Assembly: GCA_031553235.1 (NCBI GenBank)
Contig: JAVBLS010000070.1
Span: 1 to 21,438 of the forward strand
Length of the DNA stretch: 21,438 nucleotides
Direction of reading: 5' to 3'
DNA from: Frigididesulfovibrio sp031553235
Lineage (GTDB): Bacteria > Desulfobacterota > Desulfovibrionia > Desulfovibrionales > Desulfovibrionaceae
This document shows positions 5,489-12,394 of the stretch, piece by piece (within the stretch, counting starts at the first letter, position 1; every line of letters starts with the position of its first letter). Under the pieces are notes generated by a model that worked only from the letters and a program-made list of their open reading frames with translations, did no database searches and was not told where the DNA came from. Position numbers and translations under genes: made by a program.

Positions 5489-6928
5489 ATGCGCATCTGT
5501 TTTCGCCGGCACTGCACCCCGCTCGACAGCGATCTTGAAACCCCGGTGGGCCTTTTTATCCGCCTGGTGGGCGAACGGCAGGGCATCCTGCTGGAAAGCG
5601 CCGAGGTGGGAGGCCGCTGGGGCCGGTACAGCATCATTGCCACAGATTTCGTCCTGGCCGCGTCCTGCCGCGAGGGCCTGCTGCATATCGCCACGGCCGA
5701 CGATCGCCTGGCCCCCCTGCTCAACCTGAACGGCAAATCCTTTACCCAAGGGCTGCGCGAACTCATGCGCGCCCTGCAGATCGAAGACGCAACGCCGCCC
5801 GCCCACGAAGCGCAACCCTCCGTCACCCGCGCCCTCTACGGCTATCTGGGCTACGGCCTGGCCGGCCTGTTTGAACCCAAGCTGGCGCAGGTGTTGCCGC
5901 CGGCAGAAGCCGAAGCCTGCCTGGTCCTGCCCGGCACCCTGATCCTCTTTGACCACAGCTACAACCGCATCAGCCGTCTGAGCCTGCGCCTGGACGACCG
6001 GGAACCGGTTCCCCTGCCGCCTGCCGGCGCACCGGCAAACGATGCCTCTTCCTTTTCCGGGCAAACGGCCAAACCACCCCTGACCGGCCAGGAAGCCTAC
6101 ATGGCGGCCGTGGCCAGAATCAAAGAAGAGATCCGCCAGGGCGAGGCCATTCAGGTGGTGCTCTCCACCCCCTTCAGCGCGCCGCTCTGCGAAAGTCCCT
6201 TCAACCTGTACCGCCGGCTGCGCCGGCTGAACCCCTCGCCCTACATGTTCTATATGCGCCTGCCCGGCCGGCACGGCGTGCTGCTGGGCTCCTCGCCGGA
6301 GGTGATGGTCGGCTGCGATGCCGGCAAGCTGCAGATCTGTCCCATAGCCGGGGCCAGGCCGCGCAGCCGCGATGCGGCCCAGGACGCCCTGTTCGGCGAC
6401 GAACTGCTGCAGGACCCCAAAGAAAAAGCCGAACACGTTATGCTCGTGGATCTGGGCCGCAACGACCTGGGGCGCGTCGCCGTCTCCGGCAGCGTCACGC
6501 TGGAACGATTCATGGAAGTGGAACGTTTTTCCCACGTCATGCACCTGACTTCGCGCATCGGCGCGGATCTTGCCCCTGGCCTGGACGCCCTGGACGTGCT
6601 GGCTGCCACTTTTCCGGCGGGCACGCTCAGCGGCGCGCCCAAAGTGCGGGCCATGGAACTGGTGGCCCGGGAGGAACAGAGCCCGCGCGGCCCTTATGGC
6701 GGGGCCATCGGCTGGCTGGGCCTGGACAAAGACGTCGTGGGCCTGGATCTGGGCATCACCATCCGCAGCCTGTGGGTACGCGATGGGCAGGTCCACTGGC
6801 AGGCCGGGGCGGGCCTGGTCTACGACTCCGTGCCTGAACGCGAATGGAATGAATGCTGCGCCAAGGCCGCGGTCATCAGGGAAGTCGTCCTGGGCGAAGC
6901 CGCCGGGATGGAGACAAGCGGCAGGTGA
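5489..6928 (+). CDS. trpE: Anthranilate synthase component I
   Basis: This is a 479-aa chorismate-binding enzyme and the first committed step of tryptophan synthesis. TrpE makes anthranilate from chorismate with ammonia delivered by TrpG. The allosteric tryptophan-binding motifs are present: LLES at residues 34-37 and NPSPYMFY from N248, so feedback inhibition is expected. Catalytic-domain motifs follow in order: PIAGARPR (A289 where Thr is usual in GTR), DLGRNDLGRV, GTLSGAPKVRAMEL, YGGAIGWL, and the C-terminal QAGAGLVYDS. AGGAG sits upstream of the ATG. It is first in the operon after the attenuator. Aminodeoxychorismate synthase (PabB) is excluded by the LLES/NPSPYMFY pair and the trp context. 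Confidence 0.95.
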   Translation: MRICFRRHCTPLDSDLETPVGLFIRLVGERQGILLESAEVGGRWGRYSIIATDFVLAASCREGLLHIATADDRLAPLLNLNGKSFTQGLRELMRALQIEDATPPAHEAQPSVTRALYGYLGYGLAGLFEPKLAQVLPPAEAEACLVLPGTLILFDHSYNRISRLSLRLDDREPVPLPPAGAPANDASSFSGQTAKPPLTGQEAYMAAVARIKEEIRQGEAIQVVLSTPFSAPLCESPFNLYRRLRRLNPSPYMFYMRLPGRHGVLLGSSPEVMVGCDAGKLQICPIAGARPRSRDAAQDALFGDELLQDPKEKAEHVMLVDLGRNDLGRVAVSGSVTLERFMEVERFSHVMHLTSRIGADLAPGLDALDVLAATFPAGTLSGAPKVRAMELVAREEQSPRGPYGGAIGWLGLDKDVVGLDLGITIRSLWVRDGQVHWQAGAGLVYDSVPEREWNECCAKAAVIREVVLGEAAGMETSGR

Positions 6929-7007
6929 CGTCGGGGGATGCCCCGCCGGCAAACGCCGGAGTGATTGCCCGGGACAATGACACGCCAAAGAATATACGGA
7001 GAACGCC

Positions 7008-8693
7008 ATGTTTCTGCTCATAGACAACTACGATTCCTTCACCTTCAACCTGGTACAGGCCTTCATGCAACTGGGCCGCGCGCCGGTGGTGCTGAAAAAC
7101 GACAACCCCGAGCTGCTTGACCTGGCCCAAAATCCCGACTTGGCCATGGTCTGCATCTCTCCGGGGCCGGGGCATCCCCGCGCCGCCGGGCTCTGCCTCG
7201 ATTTTCTGGCCGCCTTGCCGGTGAGCGTACCGGTGCTGGGGGTCTGCCTGGGCCACCAACTTTTGGGCCACTTTGCCGGCGCCCGCGTGGAAGTGGGACC
7301 GGAGGTCATGCACGGCAAGCAGTCCACCATTCGCCACAGCGGGACCGGGCTGTTTTCCGGCCTGCCGCAAAACATGCTTGTGGGCCGCTACCACTCGCTG
7401 CTGGTCCGGACCGAAGACGCTCCGGAAAAGCTCCTGGTCACCGCCCGCGTGGGTACTTCTCTCGAAACAGGCGACGTCATGGGTCTGCGCTTTCGTGACC
7501 GGCCCTGGGCCGGCATCCAGTTTCACCCGGAATCGGTACTAACCCCCGAAGGCATGCGGCTTCTGGCCAATTTCCCCTCCGCCCTGCAGGCGAATGACAA
7601 CCCCGAAAGCGCGGCGCCGGAAATCCAGGCCGGCACACGTTGCCGCACGCCGCTGCAAATGGCCGCCGTCATGGAGTCCCTGGCCCAGGGTAAAGACCTC
7701 GGTGTGGAAGAAGCGGCCGAGGCCTTTGCCCGGTTGATGGACGGCGAGCTTTCGCCCTCCCAGGCCGGGGCCCTGCTGCTGGGCCTGCGGGCCAAGGGTG
7801 AAACCCCGGACGAAGTGGGCGAAGCGGTCAACGCCGTGCTGGCCAGGGCCATACCGGTCCCGCCGGTGTCCGGCACGGTCATCGACATAGTGGGCACGGG
7901 CGGCGACGGCAAAAGCTCCTTCAACTGCTCCACAGCCACGGCCCTGACCCTGGCCGGCATGGGCCACAGGGTGCTCAAGCACGGCAACCGCTCGGTTTCC
8001 TCGCGCTGCGGCAGCGCGGACGTGCTCGAGCAGATGGGCATTCCCCTGGACACCCCGCCCGAGGCCGTGCCCCGGGCCCTGGACCGCGAGGGTTTCGTCT
8101 TTCTGTTCGCACCGCGCTACCATCCCTGCTTCCGCCACATCATGCCGGTGCGGCGTGAACTGGGCGTGCGCACCCTGTTCAACATCCTCGGGCCGATGGT
8201 CAACCCGGGCAAGCCCAGCCACCACCTGTTCGGTGTGCCCGACGTTGCGCAGCTCCCCCTGGTGGCCGCCACCCTGGCCCGCTCGGGCACGGGCACCGGG
8301 GCGGTGGTCTGCGGCGCCGGGGGCTATGATGAGGTCACCCCCCTGGGTGAAGCCGAATTATTTTTTGTGGATAAAGCCGCAACCCGGCCCGGCCGGCTTG
8401 ACCCGGCGGAATACGGCTTTGCTCCCTGCACGGAGCAGGAATTGGCCGTGGAAGGACCGGAACAGGCAGCCGGCGTGCTGCGCGAGATCCTGCAGGGCCG
8501 GGGGCCAAAGCCCATGCAAGACATGCTGGCCCTGAACCTTGGCCTGGCCCTGTACCTGCTCGGCTCGGCCGAACAGGCCGGCGAGGAAACAGACCCCGAA
8601 CGGGGTTACAACCGGCCGCGCATGCGCCGGGCCATGGACCAGGCCGTGGCCGCCGTTTTTTCCGGCGCGGGCAGGAGGTTTTGTCATGCTTGA
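7008..8693 (+). CDS. trpGD: Fused anthranilate synthase glutaminase / anthranilate phosphoribosyltransferase (TrpG-TrpD)
   Basis: This is a 561-aa two-domain protein. Residues 1-190 are a class I glutamine amidotransferase: DNYDSFTFNL at the N-terminus, nucleophile C80 in GVCLGHQ, and H173/E175 in QFHPES. It supplies ammonia to TrpE. From about residue 210 to the end is TrpD, which joins anthranilate to PRPP: GTGGDG (296-301) binds PRPP, followed by KHGNRSVSSRCGSADVLE and ILGPMVNP. No stop or start lies between the domains, so the fusion is real in this sequence. Enteric bacteria also carry TrpG-TrpD fusions; here trpC and trpF remain separate. The start has GGAG upstream, 79 nt after trpE. 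The end overlaps trpC by 8 nt. Confidence 0.95.
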   Translation: MFLLIDNYDSFTFNLVQAFMQLGRAPVVLKNDNPELLDLAQNPDLAMVCISPGPGHPRAAGLCLDFLAALPVSVPVLGVCLGHQLLGHFAGARVEVGPEVMHGKQSTIRHSGTGLFSGLPQNMLVGRYHSLLVRTEDAPEKLLVTARVGTSLETGDVMGLRFRDRPWAGIQFHPESVLTPEGMRLLANFPSALQANDNPESAAPEIQAGTRCRTPLQMAAVMESLAQGKDLGVEEAAEAFARLMDGELSPSQAGALLLGLRAKGETPDEVGEAVNAVLARAIPVPPVSGTVIDIVGTGGDGKSSFNCSTATALTLAGMGHRVLKHGNRSVSSRCGSADVLEQMGIPLDTPPEAVPRALDREGFVFLFAPRYHPCFRHIMPVRRELGVRTLFNILGPMVNPGKPSHHLFGVPDVAQLPLVAATLARSGTGTGAVVCGAGGYDEVTPLGEAELFFVDKAATRPGRLDPAEYGFAPCTEQELAVEGPEQAAGVLREILQGRGPKPMQDMLALNLGLALYLLGSAEQAGEETDPERGYNRPRMRRAMDQAVAAVFSGAGRRFCHA

Positions 8694-9465
8694 GCGGTTC
8701 TGCCGGGGCAAAGAAGCGGAGATTGCCGGCCTGCAGGCCCTTGCGGTCAAAGGCGCTCTGCCCCGCCCTTTTACAGGCCTACGCCCGTCCTTTATCGAAT
8801 CCCTGAAGGCCGGCGGGCCCGTGGCGGTCATTGCGGAATACAAGCGGGCCTCGCCTTCCAAGGGCGACATCAACCTGAGCGTGGAGCCGGAACAGGCCGC
8901 CACCGCCTATGCCGGGGCCGGGGCCGGGGCTCTTTCCGTGCTGACCGAAGAGGTCCATTTCAAAGGCCACACGGCCTTTCTTGAGCGCATGGCCGGGCCC
9001 GGCCTGCCCCTGCTGCGCAAGGATTTCATCTTCAACCTTCTGCAACTGGACCAGACGGCCGCAACTCCGGCCTCGGCCGTGCTGCTCATCGCGCGTCTGC
9101 TCAACAGCGCCCTGCTCCGCGCCCTGCTTCTGCGCTGCCACGACCTGGGGCTCACGCCGGTGACTGAAGTCTTCGACCTTGGCGATCTCAATCTGGCCAG
9201 AGACGCCGGCGCATCGGTCATCCAGGTCAACAACCGTGACCTGGACACCCTGCGCGTGGATCTGGACGTTTCCCGCCGTCTCGCCGCGTTCAGACAGACG
9301 GGCGAGTTCTGGATCACCGCCAGCGGCATCAACCGGCGCGCCGAACTCGAGGCCTTGCTTGACATGGGCTACGACGCTGCACTCATCGGCTCCTCCCTCA
9401 TGGAGCAAGGTGACCCCGGCGCCGGCCTGGCCGCCTTGCTGCAGGGGGGGGCCGCCCATGCCTGA
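8686..9465 (+). CDS. trpC: Indole-3-glycerol phosphate synthase
   Basis: This is a 259-aa TIM-barrel enzyme that closes the indole ring from carboxyphenylaminodeoxyribulose phosphate. Active-site positions known from archaeal IGPS map with a constant offset of about two residues: E51 and K53 (EYKRASPSKG), K112 (LRKDF), E161 (VTEVFD), N182 (NNRDL) and S213. The exception is A212 in ITASGI, where the family normally has Glu (SESGI). AGGAGG lies 8 nt before ATG 8686, and the start overlaps the trpGD stop by 8 nt, implying translational coupling. A longer frame from 8539 lies inside trpGD and is rejected. The changed residue may lower activity or be compensated. Confidence 0.93.
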   Translation: MLERFCRGKEAEIAGLQALAVKGALPRPFTGLRPSFIESLKAGGPVAVIAEYKRASPSKGDINLSVEPEQAATAYAGAGAGALSVLTEEVHFKGHTAFLERMAGPGLPLLRKDFIFNLLQLDQTAATPASAVLLIARLLNSALLRALLLRCHDLGLTPVTEVFDLGDLNLARDAGASVIQVNNRDLDTLRVDLDVSRRLAAFRQTGEFWITASGINRRAELEALLDMGYDAALIGSSLMEQGDPGAGLAALLQGGAAHA

Positions 9466-10117
9466 GATGCTGCGCAAGGTCTGCGGCCTGACCAGGCCGG
9501 AGGATGTGGCCCTCTGTCACGAACTGGGTGCGGACTTCATCGGTTGCATTTTTGCGGACAAAAGCCCGCGTCGCCTCAGCCCGCAAGAGGCCGCCGCTCT
9601 GCCCGACGGTCCGGCCCGGCGGGTGGGCGTATTTGCCGGGGCAGACCCGGCCACGGTGCGGCAAACGGCCCGGCAGGCCCGCCTGGACCTGATCCAACTG
9701 CACGGCGGCGAAGATCCGGATTTCTGCCGCGCCGTGGGCCCGGAGCGGATCATCAAGACCCTCTGGCCCGAGCGCCTCAGCCAGGAAAATTTGGCCCGGG
9801 AACTTGAGCGCTTCGCTCCGGTCTGCGCCTTTTTTCTGCTGGATGCGGGTCTGGGCGGCGGCGGCAACGGCCGGTCCCTGACCTGGGACAGACTGCGGCA
9901 TATTCTCTTTCCCAAGCCCTGGTTTCTGGCCGGGGGCTTGGGGCCGAAAACGCTGCTCCCGGCCCTGGCCGCCTGCTCGCCCGATGGGGTGGATTGCAAT
10001 TCCGCTCTGGAAAGTACTCCGGGAGTGAAAGATCACGCCCTGCTGCGCAAAGCTTTCGACATCATCACCGACCATTCCGGCTTCGCGGCCGGACATATCC
10101 CGGAGAGGCTCTCATGA
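9458..10117 (+). CDS. trpF: Phosphoribosylanthranilate isomerase
   Basis: This is a 219-aa TIM barrel that isomerises phosphoribosylanthranilate to CdRP, the step between TrpD and TrpC. The N-terminal KVCGLT supplies the catalytic Cys (C9). LLDAGLGGGGNG holds the general acid D129, although the usual GGTG is GGNG here. The phosphate-binding C-terminal loop SALESTPGVKD is typical. The start overlaps trpC by 8 nt (ATGCCTGA), the same kind of junction as trpGD/trpC; a second in-frame ATG lies three codons in. Translation probably depends on trpC. The 3' end overlaps trpB by ATGA. Confidence 0.93.
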   Translation: MPEMLRKVCGLTRPEDVALCHELGADFIGCIFADKSPRRLSPQEAAALPDGPARRVGVFAGADPATVRQTARQARLDLIQLHGGEDPDFCRAVGPERIIKTLWPERLSQENLARELERFAPVCAFFLLDAGLGGGGNGRSLTWDRLRHILFPKPWFLAGGLGPKTLLPALAACSPDGVDCNSALESTPGVKDHALLRKAFDIITDHSGFAAGHIPERLS

Positions 10118-11361
10118 AAAAAGGCTATTTCGGCGCGTTCGGCGGGCAGTTCGTGCCCGAGCTGCTCATCCCCCCCTTGCGGGAGTTGGAAAAGGCTTGT
10201 GAGAAAATTCTGCCGAGCCGGGCTTTCCGGCAGGAGATGGCAAACCTGCTGTTGCACTTCGCAGGCCGACCCACGCCCCTGACCCTGTGCGAAACGCTTT
10301 CGCAAGAGCTGGGCTTTTCCTTGTGGCTCAAGCGCGAGGACCTGCTGCACACCGGCGCGCATAAAGTGAACAACACCCTCGGCCAAGCCCTGCTGGCCAG
10401 GCACATGGGCAAGAGAAAACTTTTGGCCGAAACGGGCGCGGGCCAACACGGCGTGGCCACGGCCGCGGCCGCGGCCAAGCTGGGCATGGACTGCACCATC
10501 TATATGGGCGCGGTGGACGTGCAACGCCAGGCCCCCAACGTGGCCCGCATGCGCCTGCTGGGCGCCAAGGTCGTGCCGGTGGAAAGCGGTACCAAGACCC
10601 TCAAGGACGCCATCAACGAGGCCCTGCGCGCCTGGATTGCGAGGCAGGTAGACACCCACTACTGCTTCGGCACGGCGGCCGGGCCGCACCCTTTCCCCAC
10701 CCTGGTCCGCGATCTGCAGGCGGTCATCGGCAAAGAAACCAAAGCCCAGGCTCTGCAGCAGATCGGCCGTCTACCCGACGCCGTGCTGGCCTGCGTGGGC
10801 GGCGGTTCCAACGCCATCGGCATGTTCCATCCCTTTGCCGCCGACCCGGACGCGGAACGCGTACGCCTGATCGGCATTGAGGCCGGCGGCACGGGGGAAC
10901 CCGGCTGTTACAACTCCGCGCCCATCAACCTGGGCAGGCCGGGCGTGCTGCACGGCCAATACAGCATGTTGCTGCAGGACAAAGACGGACAGGTGGAGCC
11001 CTCGCATTCCGTTTCCGCCGGTCTGGACTATCCCGGCGTGGGCCCGGAGCATACCCACCTGCACGATATCGGGCGGGTGGAATATCGGGTGGTCATCGAC
11101 GAGGCCGCTCTACGGGCCTTTCAAACCCTGTCGAATAAAGAGGGGATCATTCCGGCCCTGGAATCGTCCCATGCCCTGGCCTGGGTGCTGGACAACCCCG
11201 GCGCCTTTGCCAAAGGGGGGCATGTGGTGGTCAATCTTTCCGGCAGGGGCGACAAGGATCTGGGCATCATCGCCGAATACCTTCCAGCTTTGTTCCGGGA
11301 GCAAAGAGCCGCTGAAATTGATTTAGAGCAGATGAGCATTGAAAATGTTCATCTGCTCTGA
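10114..11361 (+). CDS. trpB: Tryptophan synthase beta chain
   Basis: This is a 415-aa PLP enzyme that condenses indole with serine. K84 in HTGAHKVNN is the PLP lysine (K87 in E. coli numbering). LLAETGAGQHG carries the catalytic Glu, and GGGSNAIGMF binds the PLP phosphate. It is the TrpB1 type that pairs with TrpA. ATG 10114 overlaps the trpF stop by 4 nt (ATGA). The last 20 or so residues (after EYLPALFREQ) look like a nonstandard tail. The DNA for the final 11 codons and the stop is one long inverted repeat (11323-11361), so the tail's sequence may be set by that RNA hairpin rather than by protein function. Confidence 0.95.
   Translation: MKKGYFGAFGGQFVPELLIPPLRELEKACEKILPSRAFRQEMANLLLHFAGRPTPLTLCETLSQELGFSLWLKREDLLHTGAHKVNNTLGQALLARHMGKRKLLAETGAGQHGVATAAAAAKLGMDCTIYMGAVDVQRQAPNVARMRLLGAKVVPVESGTKTLKDAINEALRAWIARQVDTHYCFGTAAGPHPFPTLVRDLQAVIGKETKAQALQQIGRLPDAVLACVGGGSNAIGMFHPFAADPDAERVRLIGIEAGGTGEPGCYNSAPINLGRPGVLHGQYSMLLQDKDGQVEPSHSVSAGLDYPGVGPEHTHLHDIGRVEYRVVIDEAALRAFQTLSNKEGIIPALESSHALAWVLDNPGAFAKGGHVVVNLSGRGDKDLGIIAEYLPALFREQRAAEIDLEQMSIENVHLL
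11323..11361 (+). promoter_or_regulatory. Strong hairpin across the trpB stop codon
   Basis: AGAGCAGATGA (11325-11335) pairs with TCATCTGCTCT (11349-11359). The inner five pairs (one G.U) close on a GAA loop at 11341-11343, and two further outer pairs are possible. The result is a stem of 16-18 bp including the stop codon. No U-tract follows, so it is not a standard terminator. It could stabilise the upstream mRNA, serve as a processing site, or tune trpA relative to trpB. Confidence 0.7.
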
Positions 11362-11429
11362 TGGCCGTGTAAGCGGATATCCGCTTGCGGGCTCGTTCAG
11401 AAGTCCGTCGGCAATATGATCTCATAGAC

Positions 11430-11457
11430 AATTTAAAAATTAAATTATCCTAGGAGG
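11430..11457 (+). promoter_or_regulatory. AT-rich dyad and strong Shine-Dalgarno before trpA
   Basis: AATTTAA (11430-11436), AAA, then TTAAATT (11440-11446) is a perfect 7-bp dyad. It ends 5 nt before AGGAGG (11452-11457), the best ribosome site in the operon, 6 nt from the trpA ATG. The AT-rich tract contrasts with GC-rich surroundings and probably keeps the trpA start unstructured, giving independent translation after the 102-nt gap. Confidence 0.5.
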
Positions 11458-11463
11458 CGCGCC

Positions 11464-12231
11464 ATGCAACGCATGAGTCTGCAAAGGCGTATCGAAACGG
11501 CCGTCGGCCAAGGCCGACCGGCCCGCATTCCCTTTCTCACCGCCGGCTTTCCGAACCGCGAACGTTTTTTTCAAGCCCTGCGCGGCCTGGATGCCGCCGG
11601 GGCGGCGATAATTGAAATCGGCGTGCCCTTTTCCGACCCCGTGGCCGACGGGGCGGTGGTGGAAGACGCCTCGCGTCGAGCTCTGGACTCGGGCGTCACT
11701 CTCGAGTGGATCCTCAAAGAACTGACTGCGATCAGCCCCGGGCTGCGGGCCGGGCTTGTCCTGATGGGTTACTATAATCCCTTTTTGCAGTACGGGCTTG
11801 AAAGGCTGGCGGCGGACGCGGCCACGGCCGGAGTGCAGGGCTGCATCGTGCCGGATCTGCCTCTGGAAGAAGACGGCCCCCTGCGCGCCGTTCTCTCCGC
11901 CAGAGGATTGGACCTCATCGCCCTGGTGGGCCCCAACACCGACGACGAACGCATGCGCGCCTATGCCCGGGTTGCTTCCGGCTATGTTTATGTGGTCTCG
12001 GTCATGGGCACCACCGGCGTGCGCCGCAACCTGCCGGCCGAAGCGGCCGAAACGGTGCGCCGGGCCCAGGCCGCCTTTGACCTGCCCGTGGCCCTGGGCT
12101 TCGGCATTCACGGCCCGAAGCAGGTGCAGGCCATGCCGGTCAAGCCCCAGGCCGTGGTCTTCGGCAGCGCCCTGCTGCGCCATCTGGACGCGGGCGGCAC
12201 GGCCGAAACGTTTATGGCCCACTGGAAATAA
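11464..12231 (+). CDS. trpA: Tryptophan synthase alpha chain
   Basis: This is a 255-aa TIM barrel that cleaves indole-3-glycerol phosphate and passes indole through a tunnel to TrpB. The catalytic pair is present: E51 (EIGVPFSDP) and D62 (VADG), matching E49/D60 of the enteric enzyme. VMGTTGVR and the phosphate-binding GFGIHGP are intact. It is the last gene of the operon. Unlike the overlapping genes upstream it follows a 102-nt spacer and has its own strong AGGAGG. Length and motifs are ordinary. Confidence 0.95.
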   Translation: MQRMSLQRRIETAVGQGRPARIPFLTAGFPNRERFFQALRGLDAAGAAIIEIGVPFSDPVADGAVVEDASRRALDSGVTLEWILKELTAISPGLRAGLVLMGYYNPFLQYGLERLAADAATAGVQGCIVPDLPLEEDGPLRAVLSARGLDLIALVGPNTDDERMRAYARVASGYVYVVSVMGTTGVRRNLPAEAAETVRRAQAAFDLPVALGFGIHGPKQVQAMPVKPQAVVFGSALLRHLDAGGTAETFMAHWK

Positions 12232-12248
12232 CGGTTCGGAACGAGCCG
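12232..12248 (+). terminator. Short hairpin directly after trpA
   Basis: CGGTTCG (12232-12238), loop GAA, CGAGCCG (12242-12248) form 7 bp with one G.U, starting at the base after the trpA stop codon. No U-run follows. It could protect the 3' end or be a weak Rho-assisted stop. Confidence 0.35.
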
Positions 12249-12351
12249 GCAAGCGAAACAGGGCTGCAAAGGTTGTTTGGTCGCCGCGCTGATGGAAAAT
12301 AAAGCCATGCCTGGCCCAGGCGCCGGCCGCGGCCCGCTTACGCGTTCGCCG

Positions 12352-12394
12352 GAGCATTGTGCCTTTGAGATAAAATCTCAAAGGCACAATGCTC
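12352..12394. terminator. Perfect 20-bp hairpin between convergent trpA and pbpC
   Basis: The left arm 12352-12371 (GAGCATTGTGCCTTTGAGAT) is perfectly complementary to 12375-12394, with an AAA loop. It lies between trpA (plus) and pbpC (minus), and its last base is part of the pbpC stop codon. Neither side has a proper U-tract, but a 20-bp stem with symmetric arms at a convergent junction is best explained as a bidirectional transcription end or 3'-end stabiliser. Confidence 0.6.

Noticed and set aside
5363..7027. 554-aa minus-strand open frame opposite trpE
   Set aside because: Antisense shadow. No domain is recognisable and it spans the attenuator terminator; trpE on the plus strand is certain.
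11385..11420. Internal promoter before trpA (TTGCGG ... TATGAT)
   Set aside because: A good -10 (TATGAT, 11415-11420), but the nearest -35-like hexamer is 24 nt away and no hexamer fits at 16-18 nt.
11451..11463. Adjacent AvrII- and AscI-like sites (CCTAGG, GGCGCGCC) before trpA, suggesting cloning
   Set aside because: They coincide with a natural Shine-Dalgarno in GC-rich DNA, and no vector or linker sequence is nearby, so chance is sufficient.
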